DNA of 64,000 bases, taken from contig CM073893.1 in the NCBI GenBank assembly GCA_037176705.1, positions 20,088,074 to 20,152,073 of the forward strand, given 5' to 3'. Position 1 is the stretch's first letter. Each line of letters starts with the position of its first letter. Below are positions 22,573-32,770 of this stretch, one piece after another. This DNA comes from Molossus alvarezi. Taxonomy: Eukaryota > Chordata > Mammalia > Chiroptera > Molossidae. Both the position numbers and the translations under genes were made by a program. The notes under the pieces are model-generated. The model was not told the origin of the DNA. It saw only the letters and a list, made by a program, of their open reading frames with translations, and ran no database searches.

Positions 22573-23422
22573 TGTCCATACTACCCAAAGCAATCCACAC
22601 ATTCAATGCAATCTTTATCAAAATAGCAATGACATTTTTCACAAAAGTAGGACAAACAGTCCAAAAATTTATATGGAACCACAAAAGACTCCGAAAAGCA
22701 ACAGCAATCTTGAGAAAGAACCAATTTGGAGGAATCACACAACCTAATATCAAACTATACTACAAGGCCATAATAATAAAAATAGCATGGTAGTAGTATA
22801 ACAACAGGCATATAGATTAATGAAACAGAATAGAGAGCTCAGAAATAAACCCACACCTTTATGGTCAATTAATATTTGACAATGGAGGCAAAAACATAGA
22901 ATAGGGTAAAAACAGTCTACTCAATAAATGGTGTTGGGAAAATCGACAGATTATGTGCAAAAAAATGAAACTAGACCACCTTCTTACACCACATACAAGA
23001 ATATGTAAGACTCGAAACCATAAAAATCCTAGAAGAAAACAGGCAATAAAATTTCAGACATTTCTCATAGCAATATTTTTTTCTGGTATATCTCCTTTGA
23101 CAAAGGAAACAATAGAAAAAATAAACGAATGGTATTGCATCAAACTAAAAAGGTTTTGCACAGCAAAGGAAACCATCAACACAATGAAAACACAACCCAT
23201 TGAATGGGAGAACATATTTGCCAATGATATATCTGATAAGGGATTAATATTCAACATTTATGAAGACCTTATACAATTCAACACCAAAAAAACAAACAAT
23301 CCAATTTAAAAATGGGCAAAAGATCTGAATAGACACTTCTACAAAAAGGTCATACAAATGGTCAATAAGCATATGAAATGATGCTTAAGGTCAGTAATCA
23401 TCAAAGAAATACAAATTTAAAC

Positions 23423-23671
23423 CACAATGAGCCCTGGCCAGTGTGGCTCAGTTGAAGTGTCATTCCATACACCAAAAGGTCATGGGTTCGATTGCCAGTC
23501 AAGGCATATACCTACTTTGCAGGTTCAGTCCCTTGTTGGGTGGGTACTGGAGGCAACCAAATGATATTTCTCTCTTTCTCTCTCTTCTTCTTTTCCTTTC
23601 TCCAAAATCAATAAACATATCCTCAGATGAGAATTAAAAACACACACACACACACACACACACACAATGAG
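23423..23671 (+). mobile_element. VES SINE in L1 with (CA)n tail and short target duplication
   Basis: Diverged VES head GCCCTGGCCAGTGTGGCTCA, body 'atgatatttctctctttctctctc', tail 'agatgagaattaaaaa' that passes into (CA)13. CACAATGAG flanks it at 23,423-23,431 and 23,663-23,671. The second copy merges into the CA run, so the true duplication may be slightly longer. Confidence 0.9.
23640..23666. repeat. (CA)n microsatellite at SINE tail
   Basis: About 13 CA units directly after the A-rich tail of the VES SINE, the usual birthplace of retroposon-tail microsatellites. Confidence 0.95.
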
Positions 23672-24184
23672 ATGCCACTTTGCACCTGTCAGAATGGCTA
23701 TCATCAATAAATCAACAAACAAGTGTAGAGAAAGGGGAACCCTCATGCACTGTTGGTGGGAATGCAGATTGGTGCAGCCCTGTGGAAAAGAGTGTGGTGT
23801 TTTCTTAAAAAAATTAAAAATGGAGCTGTCTTATGACTCAGTGATTCTACTTCTGGAAATATATCTGAAGAATCCTGAAATATTGAGTCAAAAGAACATA
23901 GAACATATGCACTCCTATGTTCATTGCAGTGTTATTTACAATAGCCTTGATTTGGAAGCAGCCCAAGTGTCCATAGCAGAGTGGATTAAAAAAAGCTGTG
24001 GTACATTTACATAATGGAATACTACACAGACAAAAAAAGAAGGGAATCTTACCTTTTGAGACAGCATGGATGGACCTGGAAATTTATTATGCTAAGAGAA
24101 ATAAGCCAGTCACAGAGAGACAAATACCATATGATTTCACTTATATGTGGAATCTAATGAACAAAACAAACTAACAAACAGAAT

Positions 24185-24465
24185 AGAAACAGACTCATAG
24201 AGCCCTGGCCAGTTTGGCTCAGCGGTTAGAGCGTCAGCCTGCGGTCCGGAGAGACCCGGGTTCGGTTCCCGCTAAGGGCACGTACCTCGGTTGCAGTTTG
24301 TCCCCGGCCCTGGTTGGTCGTGCGGGTGGCAGCCGCTCGATGTGTCCCTTCACGTCGATGTTTCTCTCTCTCTCCCTTCCTCTCTCTCCCTCCCACTCTA
24401 TCTGTGCAAAAAATGGAAAAATATTCTCGGGTGAGGATAAAAAAAAAAAAGAAACAGACTCATAG
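24185..24465 (+). mobile_element. VES SINE, young subfamily, in L1 3'UTR, with 15-bp perfect target duplication
   Basis: Full-length VES with A-box TGGCTCAGCGGTTAGAG, B-box GGTTCGGTTCC, CT-rich body and a pure A-run tail. GAAACAGACTCATAG occurs at 24,186-24,200 and 24,451-24,465. It closely matches the copy at 14,911. It is the youngest layer of the L1 stack and sits just past the ORF2 stop. Confidence 0.97.
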
Positions 24466-24770
24466 ATACAAAAAACAGACTGACAGCAATCAGAGGGGAG
24501 GGGGATTGGGGTTGGGTGGAAAAAGGTGAAGGAATTAAGCAAAAAAAAAACCTCATAGACACAGATAAGAGTATGGTGATTGCAAGAGGGAAATGGGGGG
24601 CAGGAGGTGGAGTAGGAGAGGGTGAAGGAGCGATAAATGGTGATGGAAGGAAACTTGACTTGGGGTAATGAACACACAACACAATATACAGATGATGTAT
24701 GATAGAATTGTATACTTGAAATCTATAATTTTATTAACCAATGTCATCCCAATAAATTTAATTAAAAAAT

Positions 24771-24984
24771 TGTTTTAAGAAAATAAATTCTACAAATGCC
24801 ATTCTCTCTTATCTCTGAAGTCACATGGGTATGTCCAAGTAGTCAGCATGTGGTATCTACAAAGTGACCCACCAGCAAAATTTCAGGCAACTGGTTGGTG
24901 TTAGGGACAGGCAGCAGCAGGAAGCAGCCCGTGTGGTCTCCACTGTGAAGCCTATTTTAATAATCCCCCTCCTGGGTAAGAATC
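24771..24984. other. Spacer after the L1
   Basis: AT-rich at first, then mixed sequence without recognised features. Confidence 0.3.
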
Positions 24985-25200
24985 AGGTGCTCCTCATTCT
25001 GCCTCACTGATCCCTTTATAGATTTAATCACAGCCCTCAGACTCTTTCTCTCTAAGCAGTTATTTGTACATCCGTGTCTCTGTCAGACAGTGAGTCTCTC
25101 AAGGGCTTTGTGTCCTCAGGCCTAGTATACATGACTGGCACATAGTATGTGCTTAGTACATGTGGGTCTAATTAATAAACGGAAGGCTCAGGATCATGAG
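24985..25200 (+). repeat. L2 LINE 3' end
   Basis: The words 'cagacagtgagtctctcaagggctttgtgtc', 'cctagtatacatgactggcacatagtatgtgct' and 'taattaataaacgga' match the L2 3' terminal pattern (end signal, then an AATAAA-like tail). Confidence 0.75.
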
Positions 25201-25469
25201 ACTAAGGCTAGGAAGTGGAAGAACCGAACATGTTTTCAAGACAGAGGCTCAAGAACACAAAAGGAAACAGCCTGTCTCGGGAAGTCTGCTCTTAGCTAGA
25301 AACTCTCTATGAGGAACAGTCAGGTTAGAAAGCCAGAGCTAGACAAGCAGTAAGACTTGGTCCCAACCCTCCCAGATCCCTCCTATCTGAAGATGGTGCT
25401 GGGTTTCTGAGCCTGGACTGGGTCTGGGCTCATGCTTGATGTCAATGACACCAGAAAGTGTAGTGTATT
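25201..25469. other. Single-copy spacer
   Basis: Nothing recognised. Confidence 0.3.
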
Positions 25470-25745
25470 ACCAAGTACTGGACTCAGGAGCCATACTACC
25501 TGTATTCAGCCACTGCCTCTTTCAGTCCTGTGACTTTAGACTTGCAACTTAGCTTTTTTCATACCTCAGTTTTCCTATCTGTAAAATGGGGACAATAATA
25601 GTATCCACCTCCTAGGGTGGACTAGAACTAAATGAGTTAATAGAGTAGATTGCTTCGAACAGTGGTTGGCATAGAGTAAATGCTACATGGATGATATCTA
25701 TTACGATTGCCGCTGCTGCTATTATTATTATCATTACCAGATGTG
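25470..25745 (+). repeat. MIR SINE, nearly full length
   Basis: MIR order is intact: 'ctgtgactttagacttgcaactta', 'cctcagttttcctatctgtaaaatggggacaataat', 'aatgagttaat', 'acagtggttggcatagagtaaatgct', ending in a TTATTATTATC tail. Confidence 0.9.
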
Positions 25746-26085
25746 AGGTGCACTTAGTCCGCAGGTCCTGAGGGTGATGCAGTGACAGGAAAAAGAGGAA
25801 CCTGGTGGTCCTGGCTTTTATCCACTATAGTGTAGCCGTTGTAACTTTACACGATGAGAACTCGATCATCTAAATATTAGTTCTCTACCTGCTGTCGAGA
25901 AATGTTTCAAGTTCTATTTCTGAGTGCCTGGGGAAAAGTCTTTCCCACAGTGGTGCCAAAGGTTGAGTTTGGAAGAAGCTTGAGTTTGGAATTTGTTAGC
26001 TGGTGCTCAAATGAATCTGGGGGACTTTGTGGTTTAGGGGATGGGGAATCACTCTCTTTCTCTTTCTCTTTATAGTCTCAGATCT
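25746..26085. other. Single-copy spacer up to the inverted repeat
   Basis: No repeat or gene recognised. A (TCTTTC)n-like pyrimidine stretch lies at 26,051-26,072. Confidence 0.3.
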
Positions 26086-26585
26086 AAAGGGGACAAAAGA
26101 ACATTAAAAAGTTGTTCCTTAGTTGTTAAAGGAAAGTTCCTGCTTATTTTTTATTTTTTATAGTATTTTCAGTTTTACTATAAAAATATACACACAACAA
26201 AGACTCAAAGATGAGTCATGTCTTGGCTTGACTTGCTCCTGAGCAGCTTTCTTTGTTTTCACACCTTCACAGGCCCCTTGCATCGGTTCAGGAGTCTCCT
26301 CCGTCCTGCCAGGCCCCGAGCCTGCCCTGTTTGGTCCCATCTTTCAGGGGCGTGCACTGGGTACGTTTTCTGTGCTTCTGTTGTCCAAGGAGTGAATCTG
26401 CACAGACCACACGTTCTGAAGGGCTTGCAGCGTCTGTTCTTTTCTAAATTTGTCAAAGCACTTAACACATGCCAGATCACTGTTCTAATTACAGATGTGA
26501 ATTCACTTGGTCATCGAGTGACCCCTGTGAAACATGGCAGTTACTGCCACTACTTTACAGATGAGGGTTGAGGATAAGCTGTGTG
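26086..26585 (+). repeat. Inverted duplication, left arm
   Basis: This 500-bp segment recurs in inverted orientation at 27,863-28,375. The central 230 bp differ by only a handful of changes, several at CpG sites. The main size difference is a 19-bp segment (CTGGAGGCACCCCTCCCTG in arm orientation) present only in the right arm. The sequence contains part of a MIR (minus here) and unassigned sequence including an A/T-rich outer end. It is not a terminal inverted repeat of any transposon I recognise. Open frames in the arms are shared because of the duplication and show no protein signature. Confidence 0.92.
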
Positions 26586-27862
26586 CACCCGCATTGTGAT
26601 TTAAATCACAGAACACTTTGCCAGGTATTTTCTCATTTGGTACTCACAGTAAGCCATTGAGGTTGGCAGGCGTAATACTACACTCCATCCAGGCTTTGCA
26701 GGAGGGGACAGATTCAGAGGAGAGGTGACCTGCTGAAGGTCAAGCTGAAGTGGCAGGGAGGAGTCTGCCCAGCTACGGCCCCCTCCTCCCCAGTTCCTGA
26801 TCCTGCACCTCTGCCTTGCTGCCCGAAGCTTGCTCAGGGCCTTTGGGCAGAGCTCAGCCAGGCTTTTAATACTCCATCAGAAGTTTTCTTGAGGCATCTG
26901 CACAGACTTTTGGCTAGTCTTCTCAAAAACTGTTCTTGCAAAATGCTTTCTTATTCTTTGTTCAATCAGTACTAAGGTAAAATAAAAATAATAATAATAA
27001 TAAAAGCCCTTCATTCTCTTTTTTCTGTACCAGCCAGCTTGGTGAAGCCTATTTCACTCCTGAAATTCAAATTGGAAACTGTCTTCTGTTCTCATTAGTT
27101 TGGGTTGTAGCAGTCATTATATTCTAAACAATTAATCCCCGAATGCCAATTTCTTACTAGAATTATCCTGGTCTCAACAACTGGTTTTCTTAGCAGCCAG
27201 GCTGAAGCAATTATTCCTGGCTTTTGTAACTAAACATGCTGTGCTTGGCACTTTACACTGTTTTCATTATCATTGAGTTATCAACATTTATCTCTATCAG
27301 GGGAAGGAAAACGCTGTCCAATTGTGAAGGCTCCGCTATCACAGACTTGTTTCCTGACATCAACAGGCTCCCTGGGGCTTCTTGTTTTTGTTGGGAAAAA
27401 AGGAAGAAACCCCCAGGCCCCAGCTCCTCTGTGTTCCGAGCCGGGACTATGGGAGAAGTAATGGAAAGCCCAGGGGAAGAGCAGGGGCAGGGCTCTCAAG
27501 TTACAGGGCTCCAGGCAAGGCTGAGACTGTGTCCTTGTCTTGGTGGGGGCTGTCCCCTAGGGTTATCAGCTCAGTGTCTGTGTGGAGTAGAACCTCCCTT
27601 CCAAAGCTGGGCTACCTGGAATCAGCCCTAGGAATCTGGGGGGGTCTGTGGGACTCCCCTATCCTTCCAGCAGGGAAGGCAGGGCTGCTCTGTGTGGGAA
27701 ACTCCGGGACAGGCAGGCAGCTCAACCCAACCCTGAGCGGGAGAGGCTCGCTTACCTCCAGACTCAGGGCTGCTGGACAGGTGGTAAAGAATACACAGGA
27801 GGGAGCGTGGTGAGCTCCTGAGTCCTCATGATCCTGGCTCATCACTGCCGTGCGGCTGTGAA
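26586..27862. other. Spacer (loop) of the inverted duplication
   Basis: 1,277 bp of sequence present once. A minus-oriented MIR-like segment may lie at 26,625-26,770 ('ccaggtattttctcatttggtactcac...gaccctgctgaaggtcaagct'-like). A short (ATA)n run is at 26,981-27,003. The GC-richer 27,380-27,830 part contains overlapping frames without recognisable products. Confidence 0.5.
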
Positions 27863-27995
27863 CACACAGCTTATCCTCAACCCTCATCTGTAAAGTAGTG
27901 GCAGTAACCGCCGTGTCTCACAGGGGTCACTCGACGACCAAGTGGATTCACATCTGTAATTAGAACAGTGATCTGGCACGTGTTAAGTGCTTTGA
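27830..27995 (+). repeat. MIR SINE spanning the arm boundary
   Basis: The words 'cctggctcatcactgccgtgcggctgtga', 'ctcatctgtaaagtagtggcag' and 'aacagtgatctggcacgtgttaagtgct' give a MIR in plus orientation. Confidence 0.65.
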
Positions 27996-28375
27996 CAGAT
28001 TTAGAAAAGAACAGGGAGGGGTGCCTCCAGCAGACGCTGCAAGCCCTTCGGAACGTGTGGTCTGTGCAGATTCACTCCTTGGACAACAGAAGCACAGAAA
28101 ACGTACCCAGTGCATGCCCCTGAAAGATGGGACCAAACAGGGCAGGCTCGGGGCCTGGCAGGACGGAGGAGACTCCTGAACCGATGCAAGGGGCCTGTGA
28201 AGGTGCTGAAAACAAAGAAAGCTGCTCAGGAGCAAGTCAAGCCATCTGGTCTCATCTGGTCTTTGTTGTGTGTGTATTTTTATAATAAAACTGAAAAAAC
28301 TATAAAAAATAAAAAATAAGCAGAAACTTTCCTTTAACAACTAAGGGGGCTTTTTAATGTTCTTTTGTCCCCTTT
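27863..28375 (-). repeat. Inverted duplication, right arm
   Basis: Partner of 26,086-26,585. The MIR at the inner edge (plus strand here: 'cctcatctgtaaagtagtggcagtaac' to 'ggcacgtgttaagtgctttg') continues past the arm boundary into 27,830-27,862. The left arm has no MIR beyond its edge. That suggests the right arm is the source copy. The outer end coincides with the start of an L1 fragment at about 28,376. Confidence 0.92.
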
Positions 28376-28985
28376 GGTGAGAAAATAAAATGGTGCAGCT
28401 GCTATAAAAAACAGTTTGAAGATTCTGCAAAAATTGTAACACAGAATTACTATATGACTCAGCAATTCCACTTCTGAGTATGTACAATTGATAATGAGCT
28501 CTAGCAGATATTTGTATAGCAGTTTGTTGCCGCATAATTTATAATAGCCAAAAGGTGGAAATAACCCAAGTGCCAATCAACAGATCAATGGATAAGCAAA
28601 TGGGGTCTGTACATACAATGGAATATTATTCAGCCATAAAAAGGAATGAAAATCTGACTCATGCTTCAACATGAATGAACCTTGGAAATATGATGCTAAG
28701 TGAAATGAGCCAGACACAAAAGGACAAATACTACATGATTCCACTTATATAAAATACCTCAACTAGGCAAGTTTATAGAGATGAAAAGTAGATTAGAGGT
28801 TATCAGGGGCTTAAGGAAAGGAAAAATGGGGAGTTACTGCTTAATGGCAGTTTCTGTTTGGGGTAATAAAAACAGTTCTGGAAATGGTGGTGGTGGCACA
28901 ACATTGTGAATGTGAGTAATACCACTGGATCGTACTTCAAATACTTAAAAATACTAAAATTAGCAATTTTTCTGAGGTACATATA
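28376..28985 (+). mobile_element. L1 3'-end fragment
   Basis: ORF2 C-terminal and 3'UTR sequence: 'atggtgcagctgctat', 'tatgactcagcaattccacttctgagta', 'gtacatacaatggaatattattcagcca', 'gccagacacaaaaggacaaatactacatgatt'. It resembles an older L1M-type element and not the younger L1 copies in this window. 5'-truncated and frame-broken. Confidence 0.9.
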
Positions 28986-29084
28986 AAATCATATATTTTT
29001 TTAAAAACTTCACTTACAAAACAAGGCAAAGTCTCTGAACCAAGCTGGCTGGGGCAGGACACTACCCAGCTAGCTTCACTGCAC

Positions 29085-29124
29085 ACCTCTCTCTCTCTCC
29101 CTCCCTCCCTCCCTCCCTCCCTCA
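29085..29124. repeat. (TC)n/(CCCT)n microsatellite
   Basis: TCTCTCTCTC passing into seven CCTC units; a strict polypyrimidine tract. Confidence 0.95.
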
Positions 29125-29224
29125 AGCACTTGCAGCTGGTTCAGCCTTACTGTGCGCCTTGCTCCCTCCCACCACTGGGGTTTGGAGTGCTCCTTCACCT
29201 ATCCAAAGTAAGCCTCTCAGACCA

Positions 29225-29440
29225 CCCAGGCTAGGTCTGGTTCTTTAGTTACATTCTCTCAAAAGCCCATGCTCCTTCTCTTCTGTGGTGGGGTAGTTGA
29301 ATGATGTCTGACTCCCCCACAGGGTGTAACTACTGTGAAAACAGGGGCAGTGTCTATTCAGTCTCTCCATTTTCGTACTATCGCCCATAATAGCCCTCAG
29401 TAAATAAACACATGCTGGCTGAAGTGAATTTGAGAGTGAA
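29225..29440 (+). repeat. L2 LINE 3' end
   Basis: The words 'gtaactactgtgaaaacaggggcagtgtctattcag' and 'ataatagccctcagtaaataaacacatgctggctgaagtga' fit the L2 3' terminus. Confidence 0.65.
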
Positions 29441-30169
29441 AGAATTGTCTCTTCGCTGAGACAGGTGATCTCCACTCTGTGGAACCACCCTTAGACCAGA
29501 CAAGAGGGCATCCTAAGCCCCAAGCTCTGCAGGTCCCACCTGGTCCTCCTCAGTGTGTGGCCCAGGCCATGGGGTGAGGAATCTGCAGCCCCAAGTGGAT
29601 GTCCCTACCTCGAGCTCACACTTCCCTTTCCAGGCCCCTCCCTGGGTGTGCAGAGCTTGTCTTCTGCCGATCTGTCCTCCCAGGATGCCTGCCCCTAGTG
29701 AAGGCTTCGTTTTCAGGGAGACTGTGGACAGAATTTAGATGCACAGGCTGGGGTGGCCACATACACATATCAGGTAGGAGATGGAGCCAGAGGTGGGAGG
29801 AAGAGGGAGGTGTGCTGCCCAGCCTGGAGCCGTTGCTGACTGTCTCCACTCCCGTGTTCCAGGACGCTGAGCTCTAAATTCAAGACTGGCCTTCTAAGAT
29901 GTTATGAAGGTGTTTGTTTATCACGACAGGAAACAAAAAAATGTAGTTCATTTAACAGTCTGTTGGCTTCATCTGTATCTCTGAAACATCTAGACAAATG
30001 GTCTATGGGCTTTTATTTGACCTTGCCCTGGGTCTCCCTAATATTAGGGGATGACCTACACCTCAGCCAGATAGCCAGGAAGTCCTCCCCAAGAGAGGGA
30101 TCATGGGAAATGGTTCTTGTGTTCTAAACACTAAAGTCCTGAAAATATAAGGAAATTGCTGCCCTAAAT
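29441..30169. other. Single-copy spacer
   Basis: Short GC-rich frames near 29,550-29,880 show no recognisable product. No repeat identified. Confidence 0.3.
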
Positions 30170-30215
30170 AGAGAATAGACAGACAGACAGACAGACAGAT
30201 ATAGATAGATAGATT
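30170..30215. repeat. (GACA)n/(GATA)n microsatellite
   Basis: About six GACA units followed by four GATA units. Confidence 0.95.
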
Positions 30216-30349
30216 TATAAGCAGACCTGAGAGAGAGAAGCATCCTTTGGTCTTCTCTGAGAAAAATAAATAAAATGCAGAAAGAGAAACAAGCAAGATT
30301 ATTTTGCCTAAAACTAGTTTATGGAGGTATAGATGTCAGAAGAGGGGTC

Positions 30350-30525
30350 ACCACCCAGCTGGTGTGGCTCAGTGGTTGAACATCATCCCATGCACCAAGA
30401 GGTTGCTGGTTCGATACCTGGGTTTTGGGTTTGATTCCCAGTAGGGGGCATGCAGGAGGCAGCCAACTGATGTTTCTATCTCTCCCTCTCCATCTAAAAA
30501 TCAGTAACAACGTATTTAAAAAGAA
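30350..30525 (+). mobile_element. VES SINE, diverged
   Basis: The head 'cagctggtgtggctcagtggttgaacatc', the 'gcaccaagaggttgctggttcgata' block, 'gggggcatgcaggaggcagcc' and 'gatgtttctatctctccctctcc' follow the VES order. A short internal deletion is likely. The tail is AAAAAGAAGAAGAAGG. Confidence 0.88.
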
Positions 30526-32284
30526 GAAGAAGGGTTACCTGGAGAGGGGCATGCAGGGGAATACCTGGGAGCTGCCTGCGGGAAGCTTCCAGGACACTGG
30601 AGTGTTCTATGTCTTGATCTGAGCAGTGGTTACTGGGTCATGCACATGTTCAAATCCACCAAACTGCACACGGGATTAATGCACTTTACACACAAGCACT
30701 TTCTGGAGTCAGTCAGCGTGGGCTTGCAGCTCAGTGTCCTTGAGCGTTACTTATCCTCTTAAACCTCCTTTCACTCCATTCACAGAGGGTGAGGCCACCA
30801 CTTCCACCTCACAGGCTGTGGCAAGGTGACAGCGTTCATGCTCAGTCAGTGTGGCTCGTCATCATAGTAGCTACATTCTCTACCAGTAAATTAGCTATGT
30901 AAGCTGTTGCTTGTTACGGTGCTTGAAACTAAAATGCTACAGTGCTAACCTAACGGTAAAAGGGCCTTTCAAAGTGAGAGGCAAACACGCACTTATTTGA
31001 GATCAATAAGACTAGCTATTTGGGAGCCATTAATTCAGGCAGAAGCCCAAATAATGCTCCAATTAGGAGACAAAAGCAAAGGGTGTTTATGAGAAGGGGA
31101 CGGAGAACCGTTACATCAATAGAAAGAAGGCATTTCTACTGGTGCAGATAACTGCACAGTGATGTTAATTCTAAACAATGTTTTTCATTTTCAGCCACAC
31201 AGGCTCAGTCCAGTAATCATAACACCAGCTTTCTTGGTGTCTTTGCAAACAGTCCTTTGGGAAACAAGGTTGTGTAGGCCCAGCGCAAAGTTTTTCGACT
31301 CTGTTTCAACATCTAAAGTTCTGATGCATAACACCTGCGAAGCAGTTCCTCTGCGTGGCCTAGCAGCTCCTGCTCTGTTTTAGTCACTCCATCTATATTA
31401 CTGTTTACAAAACTTCGAAATGTATGGATTTTTTTAAGGTACAGTTTTTCTAAATGCAACAAAATGAGTTAGCTCTGCCCCAAACTCTCCTCCCTTCTAA
31501 CTATTCTGTCAATACCACTTGTATTCACCAACTGATTTCTTCTTTTTCTTCTTTTGGCTTTTTACTAAATATTTTATTTAATGGTTTCTAAGAGCAAAAA
31601 GCTAAGTGAAAACAATCATTAGAACACCTGTCAGTTCCTTAGCACATCAATTTCCTTCTTTAAAAAAAAAAAAGTGAAGTACTGAATTGAATCTGATTAT
31701 GGTGGACACTAAAACAAACATCCTCCCGAAATGTGTGAGCCCACACTTGCTCTAGGGGTCCACTTTTCTGCATGGCGAGCAGGTTTCCCCTTCACCACCA
31801 GGCATTACAATGCACCTGGGTTCCATCCTAAGGGAACTAGAGCTCGCTGCTGACATGGCTTATTGTAGGAGACCTTTGTTCTCTCTGCGGCCGGCTGGAA
31901 AGAGGCTGGTCCTGGCTGCATTTGATTCCTTATGGAAATGTCCTGGCTCTAATCTCATTCCACAAGGAAGCTCAGCACCAGGGGAGAAGAGATTTTGACT
32001 GTTCTTATATCAGGTGAGCTGAGATAGCAGTTTTTGAGTCTCAAAAATATTAAATATGCCTTTTGTATTATACTTCTGTTAAATGATGCTGTTCTCTTAA
32101 TTCAACTTCAAAAGAAAAAGTTGGCATCAACACAGAGTCCTAGAAGCTTTAAGGGGAGCATTTGTACATTCTAACCTGTACCTCGTGTCTCCTAGAACAG
32201 TGACCACCATCCCAAGCACTGCGAGAGAAATAAAGGGCATCTCCACTCTCAAGGAGCTCAACTTTCAGACAAGGCTGTCTGTCC
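30526..32284. other. Single-copy DNA, possible non-coding element
   Basis: No repeat or gene recognised over 1.76 kb. The segment 30,980-31,120 contains TTAATTCAGG, AATAATGCTCCAATTAGG and similar AT-rich words, which resemble developmental enhancer sequence. This is a guess without conservation data. An A-run is at 31,662-31,672. Confidence 0.3.
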
Positions 32285-32770
32285 ATCCATCCGTTCATTC
32301 AAATACTTACTTAGCACCTACTATATGCCAAGCACTGTCCTAGGCTCTGGGGATGTACTAGTGAATGAGATAAATCAGTCCCTGATCCCATGGGATTTAC
32401 AGCGTAGTCCAGGGAAGGAGAAAGAAAATACATAAATATATCAGGTAATGGTAAGTGCTTCACAGAGAATGCAAACAAGTTTCTATGGACTGGGTCATCC
32501 AGGAAGGCCTTCTCTAAATAAGTGGTTTGTGAGTTCAAATCTGAATAAAAAGAATTGTTCTGGAACCAACCTTGCAAGGCTTAGGGGGAAAAGCTTCCCA
32601 GGCAGAGGCTGAGGAGAAACCAAGCAGCAAAGCCATAGGCCTAGGGTGTTGACGGCCAGACGGAGGAAGGTGGGGGCTTCGGGTGCTGAGGGTTCCGGGC
32701 TTTGCCTACATGTGTGGGAGCCTCGGGAGGAAACCTGGGTCTCAAAGGCTAAGTCCAGGCAGAAGGAGAG
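32285..32770 (+). repeat. Ancient dispersed mammalian repeat
   Basis: It begins 'ttcaaatacttacttagcacctactatatgccaagcactg' and continues through 'tgaatgagataaatcagtccctg', 'gggtcatccaggaaggccttctct' and 'cttcccaggcagaggctgagga'. This order recurs at 61.1-62.4 kb. I recognise it as an old mammalian interspersed repeat but do not assign its class from memory. Confidence 0.6.

Larger units (their letters stand above)
19986..24157 (+). pseudogene. L1 ORF2 remnant (endonuclease and reverse transcriptase)
   Basis: The start ATG at 19,986 overlaps the end of the ORF1 remnant and reads M-A-I-N-V-D-L-S-I-I-T-L-N-V-N, the L1 endonuclease amino terminus. The endonuclease motif IGDFNTP lies at about 20,406-20,426, with the catalytic Asp at 20,412-20,414. 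SPGPDGF is near 21,358. RT motif blocks lie within 21,554-22,235. The second RT catalytic block reads F-P-V-D at 22,032-22,043 in place of FADD, so the active site is lost. The terminal G-I-stop is at 24,149-24,157. Three SINEs and several frameshifts interrupt it. Confidence 0.9.
17110..24770 (+). mobile_element. Near full-length L1 retrotransposon, decayed, with three VES insertions
   Basis: The element begins with a canonical L1 5'UTR near 17,125 ('gaggcagctgagtagg', then 'acaactaaactatagaat' and 'gactagctgaacag'). It continues through a GC-richer 5'UTR, an ORF1 remnant (from 19,022), an ORF2 remnant (19,986 to 24,157) and a G-rich 3'UTR ending in 'cccaataaatttaatt' at about 24,755. Three VES SINEs (22,337; 23,432; 24,201) interrupt it. 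Without them the element is about 6.9 kb, close to full length. Frameshifts and stops in both ORFs show it is dead. I could not find a convincing target-site duplication, so the outermost ends are approximate. Confidence 0.92.

Noticed and set aside
17090..24800. Target-site duplication for the long L1
   Set aside because: Candidate words ('ataaatatgcca' upstream versus 'aaataaattctacaaatgcca' downstream) match too poorly and are low-complexity.
26218..28340. Similar 117-126-codon frames in both arms of the inverted repeat, suggesting a gene pair
   Set aside because: The similarity is explained by the DNA duplication. The matching portions lie in different frames in the two arms, as shown by the single-base indel near the start, and include MIR sequence.
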